Positions 17,572 through 25,347 are shown, counted from the stretch's first letter. The stretch is DNA of 35,930 nucleotides from Burkholderiales bacterium (GCA_020845855.1 JADLEZ010000521.1:1-35930), one strand, 5' to 3'. The notes: a model not told the origin generated them from the letters alone. A program made the numbers and translations.

Positions 17572-17600
17572 TCGACCGGGCAGGGCCGTACCGGTACAAT
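17572..17600 (+). promoter_or_regulatory. Promoter of tRNA-Ser
   Basis: TCGACC (17572-17577), a 17-nt spacer, and TACAAT (17595-17600) match four and five of six consensus positions. The predicted start near 17607 is two bases before the mature tRNA 5' end. Confidence 0.65.
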
Positions 17601-17608
17601 TGCGGTAC

Positions 17609-17701
17609 GGAGACGTGGCCGAGTGGTCGAAGGCACTCCCCTGCTAAGGGAGCATACGGTCAAAAACTGTATCGAGGGTTCGAATCCCTCCGTCTCCGCC
17701 A
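17609..17701 (+). tRNA. tRNA-Ser (anticodon GCU)
   Basis: A 93-nt class II tRNA with encoded CCA end. The acceptor stem is GGAGACG (17609-17615) with CGTCTCC (17691-17697), then discriminator G and CCA. The anticodon loop CTGCTAA gives GCU (17643-17645), reading AGC/AGU. A long variable arm with pairing ATAC...GTAT follows, and the T-loop GGTTCGAATCC is standard. A PIN-domain gene remnant on the other strand begins at the very next base. Confidence 0.97.
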
Positions 17702-17853
17702 GAGGAACTTGTCATCTCTCGGGTCTCGGCACGCAGCGATGCGCTGGCTGATGGGAATCACCCGAACGATGCCGCCGAGCGGGCGCAGGAAGTGCCGCTG
17801 ATCCGCGCGCGAGACGTAGCGGTCGAGCTTGGACTGACCCAAACTGGATGACT
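17702..17853 (-). pseudogene. Remnant of a PIN-domain (VapC-like) toxin gene
   Basis: The minus strand encodes a fragment of about 47 residues ending in SQRIAACRDPRDDKFL, which matches the conserved C-x-D-P-x-D-x-K-F-L region of PIN-family toxin nucleases. An in-frame TAG lies just upstream (about 17852-17854), and the N-terminal two-thirds expected of a PIN protein (about 130-140 residues) is missing. The fragment stops exactly at the last base of the tRNA CCA; the reading frame then runs into the antisense of the tRNA. I read it as a relic truncated on both sides. It is not a working gene. Confidence 0.65.
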
Positions 17854-17864
17854 ACGGGCTCGCG

Positions 17865-18194
17865 TTACACCACCGCGTCGACCTCGCGCGCGGCACGCAA
17901 CACTCGCAGCACCTCGACGCAGTTGCCGCGGATGCGATAGAACAGCACGTAGCGCTGGAACAGCAGGCTGCGGATTCCCTCCTGCAGGTTGTCGCGCGCC
18001 GGCCCCATCTCGGGGTGAAGCGTTATCAGCTGGCACAATTGCTCCAGCTTCTCGGCAAAGCTCCTGGCGCCGGCGAGATGCTCGGCGTTCGTCGAGCCCC
18101 AGAGGTCGCTTGGCATCGCGATGGACTCCCACAGCTCGTTCAGGTCGGCGCACGCCTGGAACGTGAACTGCATGCGACTCGACGGTTCGGTCAC
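17865..18194 (-). CDS. ParE/RelE-superfamily toxin
   Basis: A 109-residue toxin of the RelE/ParE fold, which poisons gyrase (ParE) or cleaves mRNA (RelE). The sequence shows the family skeleton: FTFQACADLNELWESIA, FAEKLEQLCQLITLHPEMG, GIRSLLFQRYVLFYRI and VLRVLRAAREVD at the end, which suits the ParE branch. The GTG start at 18194 overlaps the antitoxin stop (GTGA); a later Met (residue 8) is an alternative start. It is the last gene of a minus-strand operon with parD and a homocysteine methyltransferase. Confidence 0.85.
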   Translation of the reverse strand: MTEPSSRMQFTFQACADLNELWESIAMPSDLWGSTNAEHLAGARSFAEKLEQLCQLITLHPEMGPARDNLQEGIRSLLFQRYVLFYRIRGNCVEVLRVLRAAREVDAVV

Positions 18195-18445
18195 GCGAGA
18201 TCCCCCGCTTTGTTGCGCAGGCGGCGGAACACCTCGAGCGCGTCCACCAGCTGTCGATCGTTGGCTTGGTCGATGCCGGTCGCGAGCTCGCGCAACAGCC
18301 GCTGGCGGCGCGACGCGCGGGTCTGGTCGCGCTCCCCGAGAAGGATGAGCGCTTCGCGGATGACCTCCAGCGGCGAGTCGTACACGCCGGAAGCGAGCTT
18401 CGCCCGCACCAGTGCCTCGAGCTCGCGCGGCAGCGCGACGTTCAT
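18191..18445 (-). CDS. ParD-like antitoxin
   Basis: An 84-residue antitoxin. The N-terminal half (MNVALPRELEALVRAKLASGVYDSPLEVIREAL) is a ribbon-helix-helix DNA-binding domain of the ParD type, and the charged C-terminal half would wrap the toxin. Such antitoxins repress their own operon. Here its ATG (18445) overlaps the stop of the upstream homocysteine methyltransferase (ATGA), and its stop overlaps the toxin GTG. No separate promoter space exists in front of it, so expression must come from the upstream gene or from inside it. Confidence 0.87.
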   Translation of the reverse strand: MNVALPRELEALVRAKLASGVYDSPLEVIREALILLGERDQTRASRRQRLLRELATGIDQANDRQLVDALEVFRRLRNKAGDLA

Positions 18446-19422
18446 GACCGGGCCGGCTCCCCGGTGGTCACCCGCAGCGGCCCGAGGCGGCGCTCGATCT
18501 CTTGGTAGGAAGGCGGCGGACCCTTGGGCCGCGCGGCCAGAGCGGCGACGATGCTGCTGATGTGCGTGGCCGTGGTGCCGCAGCAGCCGCCGATGATCCG
18601 CGCTCCGGCGTCGCGCGCCATGCATGCGTACGTCGCGAGCACTTCCGGCGTCCCGCTGTAGGCGACCCGCAGATGATCGTCGAGCACGGGTATGCCGCAA
18701 TTGCTCTTGGCCACGACGATCGACCGGCTTCCCGCTCCGCGGACAAGCCCGATCACCGAATCCAGAAGCTGCGACGGGCCCACGCCGCAGTTCGCGCCGA
18801 ACGCGATCGGCGGCCACTCGAAGCTGCAACTGCGGCGCATGGCGTCTTCCGGCCGCACCCCCATCATCGTCCGGCCGCCGCTGTCGAAGGTCATCGTGGC
18901 GACGTACTCGAGGCCGACGCGCCGCACGGCGCGCACCGCCGCATCGAGCTCGTTGTCGGCGAACATTGTCTCTATCCAGGCGATGTCGACACCGCCCTCC
19001 TTGAGCGCCAGCGCCTGCTCGCCGAAGGCTTCCTCGGCCTCCGCCACGCTGCGCGATCCGAGCGGCTCGAGCACGTCGCCGATCGGACCGATGTTGCCGG
19101 CAACGGCGACCGGGCGACCGGCGCCATCGGCGACGCCGCGTGCGATCGAAGCGCCGGCAAGGTTGATCGCGCGCACGCGATCCTCGAGGCCATGCAGGGC
19201 GAGTCGGATGCGATTGGCGCCGAACGTGTTGGTGAGGATGACATCCGACCCCGCATCGACAAAGCCCTGGTGGATGCCACGCACGAGCTCCGGGCGCTCG
19301 ATGTTCCACATGGCGCCGTTGTCGCCCTTGGCGAGGCCGAGTTGGAACAGGCTCGTGCCCATCGCGCCGTCGGCGATGACCACGTCCTTCTCGCCCAGGA
19401 GGCGGGTCAGCACATTGCCCAT
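18442..19422 (-). CDS. Stand-alone homocysteine S-methyltransferase domain protein
   Basis: Zinc-dependent methyltransferase of the Hcy-binding family (the N-terminal module of MetH, also BHMT and MmuM). From ATG 19422 it has 326 residues, starting MGNVLTRLLGEKDVVIADGAMGTSL; DGAMGT is the family opening. The three zinc cysteines are Cys212 (FGANCGVG) and Cys280/Cys281 (GGCCGTT). An in-frame extension upstream to 19602 looks non-coding. It resembles the MetH module more than BHMT, so the methyl donor could be a methyl-corrinoid protein, perhaps one encoded in the cluster to the right; that link is inferred. It is oddly followed by an overlapping parDE pair, and is divergent from the PanB-like gene. 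Confidence 0.88.
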   Translation of the reverse strand: MGNVLTRLLGEKDVVIADGAMGTSLFQLGLAKGDNGAMWNIERPELVRGIHQGFVDAGSDVILTNTFGANRIRLALHGLEDRVRAINLAGASIARGVADGAGRPVAVAGNIGPIGDVLEPLGSRSVAEAEEAFGEQALALKEGGVDIAWIETMFADNELDAAVRAVRRVGLEYVATMTFDSGGRTMMGVRPEDAMRRSCSFEWPPIAFGANCGVGPSQLLDSVIGLVRGAGSRSIVVAKSNCGIPVLDDHLRVAYSGTPEVLATYACMARDAGARIIGGCCGTTATHISSIVAALAARPKGPPPSYQEIERRLGPLRVTTGEPARS

Positions 19423-19541
19423 TGCACACGCTTTCCGTCCATGCGCCTGGCGCAATTGTGCCATCGAAGCCGGGACCCGGCCATCGCCATACTGGATAGC
19501 CCGCCTGGTTCTGCGGGCGGCAGGGCGTGCCCCGAGTTCGG

Positions 19542-19564
19542 TAATATGCGAGCCATATCTCAGC
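19542..19564 (+). promoter_or_regulatory. Candidate promoter and ATATC-CAGC element before the PanB-like gene
   Basis: TAATAT (19542-19547) could be a -10 hexamer, though no good -35 is seen. Next to it, ATATCTCAGC (19555-19564) resembles elements before three other transcription units of this region. The GntR gene is the second gene of this unit, so autoregulation is possible but unproven. Confidence 0.35.
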
Positions 19565-19582
19565 AGGCGGAGGGAGGGCTCG

Positions 19583-20449
19583 ATGGCGGCGGCGCGCGGC
19601 AAGAGGACGATCGCGGAGATCCGCGGCTCGAAGCAGGCGGGCGAGAAAATGGTCTACATGTCGGTGCCCGACTACACGTCCGCCCGATGGGCGCAGATGG
19701 CGGGCGTGGACGTGGCCGTGGTCGGGGACAGCCTCGCCATGGTCGCGCACGGCCATCCGAACACGATCCCGGCGACGATGGACATGATGATCATGCACGC
19801 GCAGGCCGTGCGGCGCGGCGCGCCGGAGACTTTCGTCCTCGGCTGCATGCCCTATCAGAGCTACCACACGGTCGACCGGGCGCTTCGCAACGCGGCCCGC
19901 TTCATGCAGGAGAGCGGGTGCGACGCCGTCAAGCCGCAGGGCGGCAGGTCGCAGGCGCACATCCTCGGAGCGCTGGTGGGCGCCGGCATTCCGACCGCTT
20001 CCCACATCGGCCTGACGCCGCATACCATCGCGATGTTCGGCGGTTTCAAGATCCAGGGCCGCACGGCGGAGGCGGCGATGAAGATCATGGAGGACGCACT
20101 GGCGATTCAGGACGCCGGCTGCTTCATGCTCGAATTCGAGGCCGTGCCGGCCAAGATCGCGACCGTGATCAGCGCAGCGCTCGAGATTCCCACGATCGGC
20201 ATCGGCGCCGGGGCTGGCACCGACGGCCAGATCCTGCTCTGCTACGACCTGCTGGGTGTGTTCACCGACTTCAAGCCCAAGTTCACCAAGCGCTACGCCA
20301 ACCTCACCGAGGTCGCCGTGCGCGGCATCGAGGCCTACGTGAGCGACGTGAAGCACGGCCGCTTCCCGGACGACGACCACAGCTATGGGGTCGATGACAA
20401 GGAGTACGAGCGATTCCTCGGAATGGTGCAAAAAAGACGGCAGCTGTAA
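19583..20449 (+). CDS. PanB-like (ketopantoate hydroxymethyltransferase family) enzyme with altered active site
   Basis: A 288-residue TIM-barrel protein of the PanB family, which adds a hydroxymethyl group from methylene-THF to a keto acid. ATG 19583 follows GGAGGGAGG. The family frame is clear: VVGDSLAMV, SHIGLTPHTIAMFGGFKIQGR, and IPTIGIGAGAGTDGQIL. Compared with E. coli PanB, Asp45 (here Asp49), Lys112 (Lys117), His136 (His141) and Glu181 (Glu186) are kept, but the metal ligand Asp84 is Cys88 (GCMPYQSY) and Glu114 is Gln119 (VKPQGG). It is therefore unlikely to be the housekeeping PanB and may use a different acceptor or chemistry (inference). There is no panC beside it. It precedes a GntR regulator and a C1-transfer cluster, so methylene-THF use would fit. 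Confidence 0.87.
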   Translation: MAAARGKRTIAEIRGSKQAGEKMVYMSVPDYTSARWAQMAGVDVAVVGDSLAMVAHGHPNTIPATMDMMIMHAQAVRRGAPETFVLGCMPYQSYHTVDRALRNAARFMQESGCDAVKPQGGRSQAHILGALVGAGIPTASHIGLTPHTIAMFGGFKIQGRTAEAAMKIMEDALAIQDAGCFMLEFEAVPAKIATVISAALEIPTIGIGAGAGTDGQILLCYDLLGVFTDFKPKFTKRYANLTEVAVRGIEAYVSDVKHGRFPDDDHSYGVDDKEYERFLGMVQKRRQL

Positions 20450-20487
20450 GGCGCGGGCCCCGGCGGGCCGTTGCGCCCGCCGCCGGC

Positions 20488-21141
20488 GTGGCCGACGACC
20501 TGCTGACGCTGACCGACCGGGCGTACACGAGCCTCGAGGAGCTCATCGTCACGCTGCAACTCGCCCCCGGCTCGGCGGTGTCGGAGGCGTCGCTGTCGGA
20601 GCGGCTCGGCATCGGCCGCACCCCGATCCGGGAGGCGCTGCAGCGGCTCGGCCGCGAGCGGCTGGTCCGCATCCTCCCGCGACGCGGAGTCATCGTCTCG
20701 GAAATCAACGTTAAGAGCCAGTTGCGCCTGCTCGAGCTGCGGCGCGAGGTCGAGCGGCTGCTCGCATGCTGCGCGGCGCGGCGCTCGACCCCCGAGGAGC
20801 GCAAGCGCTTCGCCGAGCTCGCGGACGAGTTCGAGCGCGGCGCGCGCAGGAACGATGACATCGGCTTCATGCGCACCGACCGCGCCTTCAACGAGCTCTG
20901 CCTGGTCGCCGCCCGCAACGAGTTCACGGCGAGCGCGATGGGACTCATGCAGTCGCTCTCCCGCCGCTTCTGGTATCACCATTACAAGCAGGCCGCCGAC
21001 CTTCCGGAGACGGCCAGGCTGCATGCGGACATCGCCCGCGCGATCGCGCGCGGCAAGGAGGCGGCCGCCGCCGCCGCGACCGACCGCCTTCTCGACAGGA
21101 TCGAGGCCTTCACCCGCGCGACGGTGAACGTCGACCTCTGA
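20488..21141 (+). CDS. GntR-family transcriptional regulator (FCD/FadR type)
   Basis: A 217-residue regulator starting at GTG 20488, 38 nt after the PanB-like gene. The N-terminal winged helix contains the standard GntR stretch LSERLGIGRTPIREALQRL (about 34-52) and LVRILPRRGVIV. The C-terminal all-helical domain (about 80-210), with LLELRREVERLLA, DRAFNELCLVAARNE and HADIARAIARG, is of the FCD ligand-binding type, which often binds a carboxylate through a metal. It lies just before the corrinoid cluster on the same strand, so it is the natural candidate regulator for it; the inducer is unknown. Confidence 0.9.
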   Translation: MADDLLTLTDRAYTSLEELIVTLQLAPGSAVSEASLSERLGIGRTPIREALQRLGRERLVRILPRRGVIVSEINVKSQLRLLELRREVERLLACCAARRSTPEERKRFAELADEFERGARRNDDIGFMRTDRAFNELCLVAARNEFTASAMGLMQSLSRRFWYHHYKQAADLPETARLHADIARAIARGKEAAAAAATDRLLDRIEAFTRATVNVDL

Positions 21142-21240
21142 CCTAACCATCATGGTGGCTGGCACCACCCCTGAAGGTGAAAGAGACTTCGGGGCACCGC
21201 ATCTTTCACGCTAAGGGTTTCCTGAGGATCGGCGAATTGC

Positions 21241-21254
21241 TTGATCCACATCAA
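21241..21254. promoter_or_regulatory. Perfect Fnr/Anr-type box upstream of the methyltransferase-corrinoid fusion
   Basis: TTGATCCACATCAA matches the Crp/Fnr consensus TTGAT-N4-ATCAA at all ten positions. A possible -10, TATCAT (21289-21294), lies about 42 bp after the centre of the box. The 207-bp gap (21142-21348) also holds short inverted repeats (21154-21158 with 21165-21169; 21177-21183 with 21203-21209) and no ORF. Implies control by oxygen through an Fnr-family protein. Confidence 0.75.
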
Positions 21255-21348
21255 GCCGTACGGACGAGACGCGCGAGCTGTCCGGGACTATCATCCAGCG
21301 CTCGGCGGCCGCGACCGGCATGCCGTCGCCTGGGAAGGAGGAACGACC

Positions 21349-23286
21349 ATGGTCACGCACAGAGCGCGCGTCCTGGCCGCGCTGCGCGGCGAGCCCGTCG
21401 ATCGGCTGCCGTACGTTCCGCGCCTCGACCTGTGGTATCTCGCGAACTCGACCTCGGGCACGTTGCCGAAGCAGCACGCCTCACGCGCGATGAACGAGAT
21501 CGCCCGCGCCGAAGGCTGGGCTTTCCATCACCGCTTCGCCGACAACCAGCTCGACCCCGCCTATTATCCGCAGTACCTGCACCGCGGCATCAACGTCTTC
21601 TACAGCCGCGACACGGTGTTCGACGTCGTCCTGCCCCCGGACGTCGAGGTGAAGGTGCACCGCTCCGGCGCGCGCACGCGCGTCGAGTACCACACGCCGA
21701 TCGGCATGGTCAGCACGACTACGCACTACGACGCCGACTCGCAGCGCCACGGCATAACGATCCCGGCGCTGGTCGAGCACTTGATCAAGACGCCGGCCGA
21801 CTACGCGGCGGCCGGCTACCTGTTCGAGCACATGGACGTCGTTCCGAACTTCGAGCGCTTCGTCCGCTGGGCTTCCGAGGGCATGGGCGAGGACGGCGTT
21901 GCCGTGTGCATCGGGTCGCTGGACGCGTCGCCCTTCCACCTGATGCAGCGCGACCTTTGCGATGCGACGCAGTTCTTCATCCACTACAAGGATCACCACG
22001 ACAAGATGCGCGGCCTTGCCGAGCGCATCGCTCCGCTGTTCGACAAGGAGCTCTCGATCCTCGCCCGTTCGCCGGCCGACGTCGTATGGTGGGGCGCCAA
22101 TTTCGACGACATGATCACCTTCGCGCCCTACTTCGAGGCCGAGATCCAGCCGTGGATCCGCAAGGCGGCGCAGCTGCTCGGGGCGGCCGGCAAGCGCGTC
22201 CTGTGCCACACCGACGGCGAGAACCGCGGGCTCATGGACCTGCTCCGCGATTGCGGGATGCACATCGCCGAATCGATCTGTCCCGCGCCGATGACCAAGG
22301 TCGGCCTGCACGAGTACTACCAGCGCTGGAGCGGCCATCTCACCCTGTTCGGGGGAATTCCCTCGACGGTGGTCATGCCCGGCACGAGCGAGGCCGATTT
22401 CGAGGCGTACCTCGACGAGTTGTTCCGCGCCGTGGCGCCCGGAGCGCGCATGGTCGTCGGCATCGCCGACGAGGTTCCGCCCTCGGCGGTGTTCTCCCGG
22501 CTGCAGCGCATCGGCGAGCGCATCGAGCGGGAGGGGGCGCTGCCGCTCAGGGCCGGCGACTTCCGGCCCGTCACGCCGGCGCCAAGCGCGGCGGCCGGCC
22601 GGCCGGCCGCTCCCGCCGAAGTCGCCGGCGACGGCGTGTTCGAGGCGGTCCGCCGCGACGTCTTCAAGGGCAAGCACGTCGACATTCACGCGCACGTGCG
22701 CGAGCTGCTCGATGCCGGCGTGCCGGCCGCGCAGATCCTCGAGCGCGGGCTGATCCACGCGATCACGATCGTGGGCGACCGCATGGCGAGCGGCGAAGCG
22801 TTCATCCCCGAGGTGCTGCTCGCGGCGCGGGCGATGGCCGCCGCCGTCGACGACCTGTCGCCGTTGCTCGCCGCGAGCGGCGAGCGGCAGCGCGGCAGGG
22901 TGCTGATCGGCACGGTCACCGGGGACATGCACGACATCGGCAAGAACCTCGTCGTCACGATGCTGCGCGGGGTCGGCTTCGAGGTCCGTGACCTCGGGAT
23001 CAACGTTTCGCGCGAGAGGTTCTACGAGGAGATCGCGCGGTTCCGGCCCGACGTGCTCGCGCTGTCCTCGCTCCTGACGACGACGATGATGGAGATGCCC
23101 GCGATCATCGCGGGCGTGCAGGAGCGGCGCCAGGGCGAGCGCTGCAAGGTGATCGTGGGCGGCGCCCCGGTGAGCGAGCAGTTCGCCGCCCAGATCGGCG
23201 CCGACGGCTACGCCGCCAACGCGGTGGAGGCCGTGCGGCTAGTCAAGCGGCTGGTCGCGGGACATGCAGCGGTGTTGCCGGCGTGA
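21349..23286 (+). CDS. UROD-type methyltransferase fused to a corrinoid-binding domain (CmuA-like architecture)
   Basis: A 645-residue two-domain protein; ATG 21349 follows a strong GGAAGGAGG site. Residues 1 to about 400 form a uroporphyrinogen-decarboxylase-like methyltransferase domain, the fold of MtaA, MtbA and CmuA. An Ala/Pro linker (about 405-428) joins a MetH-like corrinoid domain (about 430-640) with a helical cap and the B12 motif: Asp526-x-His528-x-x-Gly531 (GDMHDIGKN), SSL at 573-575 and GG at 604-605. His528 should ligate cobalt. The methyltransferase domain has His287-Thr-Asp289 where MtaA-like enzymes have His-x-Cys. Such a fusion is known from chloromethane methyltransferase CmuA. 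It probably takes a methyl group from a substrate onto its own corrinoid; the substrate is unknown. Confidence 0.93.
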   Translation: MVTHRARVLAALRGEPVDRLPYVPRLDLWYLANSTSGTLPKQHASRAMNEIARAEGWAFHHRFADNQLDPAYYPQYLHRGINVFYSRDTVFDVVLPPDVEVKVHRSGARTRVEYHTPIGMVSTTTHYDADSQRHGITIPALVEHLIKTPADYAAAGYLFEHMDVVPNFERFVRWASEGMGEDGVAVCIGSLDASPFHLMQRDLCDATQFFIHYKDHHDKMRGLAERIAPLFDKELSILARSPADVVWWGANFDDMITFAPYFEAEIQPWIRKAAQLLGAAGKRVLCHTDGENRGLMDLLRDCGMHIAESICPAPMTKVGLHEYYQRWSGHLTLFGGIPSTVVMPGTSEADFEAYLDELFRAVAPGARMVVGIADEVPPSAVFSRLQRIGERIEREGALPLRAGDFRPVTPAPSAAAGRPAAPAEVAGDGVFEAVRRDVFKGKHVDIHAHVRELLDAGVPAAQILERGLIHAITIVGDRMASGEAFIPEVLLAARAMAAAVDDLSPLLAASGERQRGRVLIGTVTGDMHDIGKNLVVTMLRGVGFEVRDLGINVSRERFYEEIARFRPDVLALSSLLTTTMMEMPAIIAGVQERRQGERCKVIVGGAPVSEQFAAQIGADGYAANAVEAVRLVKRLVAGHAAVLPA

Positions 23287-23316
23287 TATCCGGGATTTCC
23301 GCGGGAAGATGGGCAG

Positions 23317-23397
23317 GGATTCCAAAAAGACGCGGAATCCAGGCAGGAGTGGTGCAGAATATGCAAGTGATATGTCAGTCGCGGCCTCCCGGCCGCG
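23317..23397. other. Hairpins and possible operator in the gap before the membrane hydroxylase
   Basis: GGATTCC/GGAATCC arms (23317-23323, 23334-23340) and a 7-bp stem (23380-23386 with 23391-23397) lie between the fusion gene and the hydroxylase gene. ATATGTCAGT (23370-23379) between them resembles elements at 19555 and 27455. There is no T tract, so termination is uncertain. Confidence 0.4.
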
Positions 23398-23421
23398 GTG
23401 CCTGCCCACCCGGAGGAACCG

Positions 23422-24246
23422 ATGGCCGAACTCACCGACAGCCTCGTCGAGCGGCACACGATGAGCGCGCGCCAGCGCGCGTTTCGCGACCAGTACCGCT
23501 CCGAAATCCATCCGCTGTACAACGGCGTCGTGCACATCGGTGTGATCTACGTGGTCGGCATCGCGGCCATCGCGTGGTGCGCGAGCCGGCTGGCGGACGC
23601 GACCTGGGAGTGGCTGCTGGTCGCGCCGGTGTTCATGCTGTCCAACCTCTTCGAGTGGTGGATCCACAAGTACGTGATGCACCGGCTGGTCGACGTCTGG
23701 GCCCTGCGGGCGATCTACGATCGGCACACGCGTCAGCATCACCAGTACTTCACCGACAACGAGATGACGGTCGACAGCAACCGCGAATGGCGGATCATCT
23801 TCTTCCCCTGGCGGGCGCTGTTCACGTTCATGGGCCTCGGCATCCCGTTCGCGCTGGCGCTCGCGTGGCTCGCCGGCCCTAACGCGGGGTACATCCTGAT
23901 GATCACGATCGTCGGGCAGTACCTCGTCTACGAGACATTCCACTACTGCTGTCACGTCCGCGACAACTGGTTCGTGCGCGGCACGCCGTTCGTCAACACG
24001 ATCCGGCGCCACCACACGATGCACCACAACCTGGGGATCATGATGGACTTCAACATGAACCTCACGTTCCCCATCGCCGACTGGATGATGGGCACGAGCG
24101 ACCTTGATCGCGGACTCGCCGGCCATCTGCTCAACGGCTACAGCATGAGGCACGTGAAGCCCGCGCTGCGCGGGAGGATCGAGAAGCATCTGGGTGAGGG
24201 CGAGGAGGCGGCCTCGCGCGAAGCGGAGATGGAGCCGGCGTCTTGA
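23422..24246 (+). CDS. Membrane fatty-acid hydroxylase/sterol desaturase family protein
   Basis: A 274-residue integral membrane di-iron oxygenase. Several hydrophobic helices (about 37-55, 64-80, 133-150, 155-170) bracket the histidine boxes of this superfamily: HKYVMH (82-87), RHTRQHH (101-107), HYCCH (174-178) and RRHHTMHH (195-202). ATG 23422 follows GGAGGAA; an in-frame GTG at 23398 is less likely. These enzymes use O2 and electrons to hydroxylate or desaturate lipids, carotenoids or small molecules. It lies 27 nt before a TRAP operon inside a corrinoid cluster, so it may act on the imported substrate or on membrane lipid; the sequence does not decide. Confidence 0.88.
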   Translation: MAELTDSLVERHTMSARQRAFRDQYRSEIHPLYNGVVHIGVIYVVGIAAIAWCASRLADATWEWLLVAPVFMLSNLFEWWIHKYVMHRLVDVWALRAIYDRHTRQHHQYFTDNEMTVDSNREWRIIFFPWRALFTFMGLGIPFALALAWLAGPNAGYILMITIVGQYLVYETFHYCCHVRDNWFVRGTPFVNTIRRHHTMHHNLGIMMDFNMNLTFPIADWMMGTSDLDRGLAGHLLNGYSMRHVKPALRGRIEKHLGEGEEAASREAEMEPAS

Positions 24247-24273
24247 CGGGTAGCACCACGAAAGGGAGGAGCG

Positions 24274-25347
24274 ATGAAGAAGCGTGAGTTCTTGAAGGCA
24301 GGCGCGGTCTCGGCGGCGGCCGCGGCGGGCATGGCGGCCACTACGGCGGCGCGCGCCCAAGGGGCGCAAAGCTACAACCTGAAGATGGCCACCGGTTGGC
24401 CGGGCGGCCCGCTGATGGACGTCGGAGCCAAGCTGTACGCGCAGCGGGTCGAGCAGTTGAGCGGCGGGCGGATCAAGATCCAGGTGTTCCCCGGCGGCGC
24501 GCTCGGCAATGCGCTGAAGGTCCCGGAGACGGTCAAGAACGGTGTCGCCGAGCTCGGCCACACCTGGATGGGCTACGACTGGGGCAAGGATCCAACCACG
24601 GTGCTCTTCGGCGGCTACGCGGGGTCGTTCGACACCGAGCTCATGCTGCACTGGATCTATGAAGGCGGGGGCGCGCAGATGCAGCGCCAGTTCCGCGAGG
24701 AGGAGGCGGGCATCGTCTCGCTGCCGCTCTTCATCCGCACTGCGGAAGTGTTCCTGCATTCGCGCAAGCCGGTGAAGACGCTGGCCGACCTCAAGGGCCT
24801 GAAGCTGCGCACCGCGGGGGCGTGGCTGGAAATGGCGAAGGACCTCGGCGCCGCGCCGGTGACCACCGCCGGCGGCGACGTGTATCCGATGCTCGAGCGC
24901 GGAGCCATCGATGCGACCGAATGGGGCACGCTGTGGGAGAACATCTCCCCGGGCTTCTACAAGGTCGCCAAGTACCTGATCTACCCGGGCGTGCACCAGC
25001 CGACCGCGCCGTTCGAGCTTTGCATCAACAAGGAGACGTGGGGCAAGCTCTCCGAGCCGGATCGAAATCTGATGGAGCTCGTCGCCAAGCTCGTCACCTT
25101 CGAGAGCTGGCTGCGGATCGGCCAGGAGGACGCGAAGGCGCTCGACTTCTATCGCAAGGCGGGCAACACCATTATCGAGCTCGACCCCGAAGTGCAGTAC
25201 GCCGCGCGCAAGATCGGCCTCGACTGGGCGGCGAAGACCGCGGCCGGCAATGCGTGGTTCAGCAAGGTGTACAAGAGCCAGCGCGAGTTCGAGGTCCTGT
25301 GGAAGGGCGCCGACAGCTGGCGCAAGATCAAGGTGCGGGATGCATGA
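24274..25347 (+). CDS. TRAP transporter substrate-binding protein (DctP family), system 2
   Basis: A 357-residue periplasmic binding protein; ATG 24274 follows AGGGAGGAG. The signal region MKKREFLKAG plus an Ala-rich hydrophobic stretch ending ARAQ (about 1-30) resembles a twin-arginine-like signal with a KR pair. The mature protein has YAQRVEQLSGGRIKIQVFPGGALG, the ligand-Arg motif DLKGLKLRT, and RGAIDATEWGTLWENISPGFYKVAKYLIYPG, which is typical of the keto-acid/aromatic-acid type DctP proteins. It lies within the corrinoid cluster, so its ligand may be the methylated substrate (inference). A strong hairpin separates it from dctQ. Confidence 0.93.
   Translation: MKKREFLKAGAVSAAAAAGMAATTAARAQGAQSYNLKMATGWPGGPLMDVGAKLYAQRVEQLSGGRIKIQVFPGGALGNALKVPETVKNGVAELGHTWMGYDWGKDPTTVLFGGYAGSFDTELMLHWIYEGGGAQMQRQFREEEAGIVSLPLFIRTAEVFLHSRKPVKTLADLKGLKLRTAGAWLEMAKDLGAAPVTTAGGDVYPMLERGAIDATEWGTLWENISPGFYKVAKYLIYPGVHQPTAPFELCINKETWGKLSEPDRNLMELVAKLVTFESWLRIGQEDAKALDFYRKAGNTIIELDPEVQYAARKIGLDWAAKTAAGNAWFSKVYKSQREFEVLWKGADSWRKIKVRDA

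Noticed and set aside
17660-17842. A 60-codon minus-strand ORF across the tRNA
   Set aside because: Its C-terminal part is just the antisense of tRNA-Ser. Only the part outside the tRNA has meaning, as a PIN-domain remnant.
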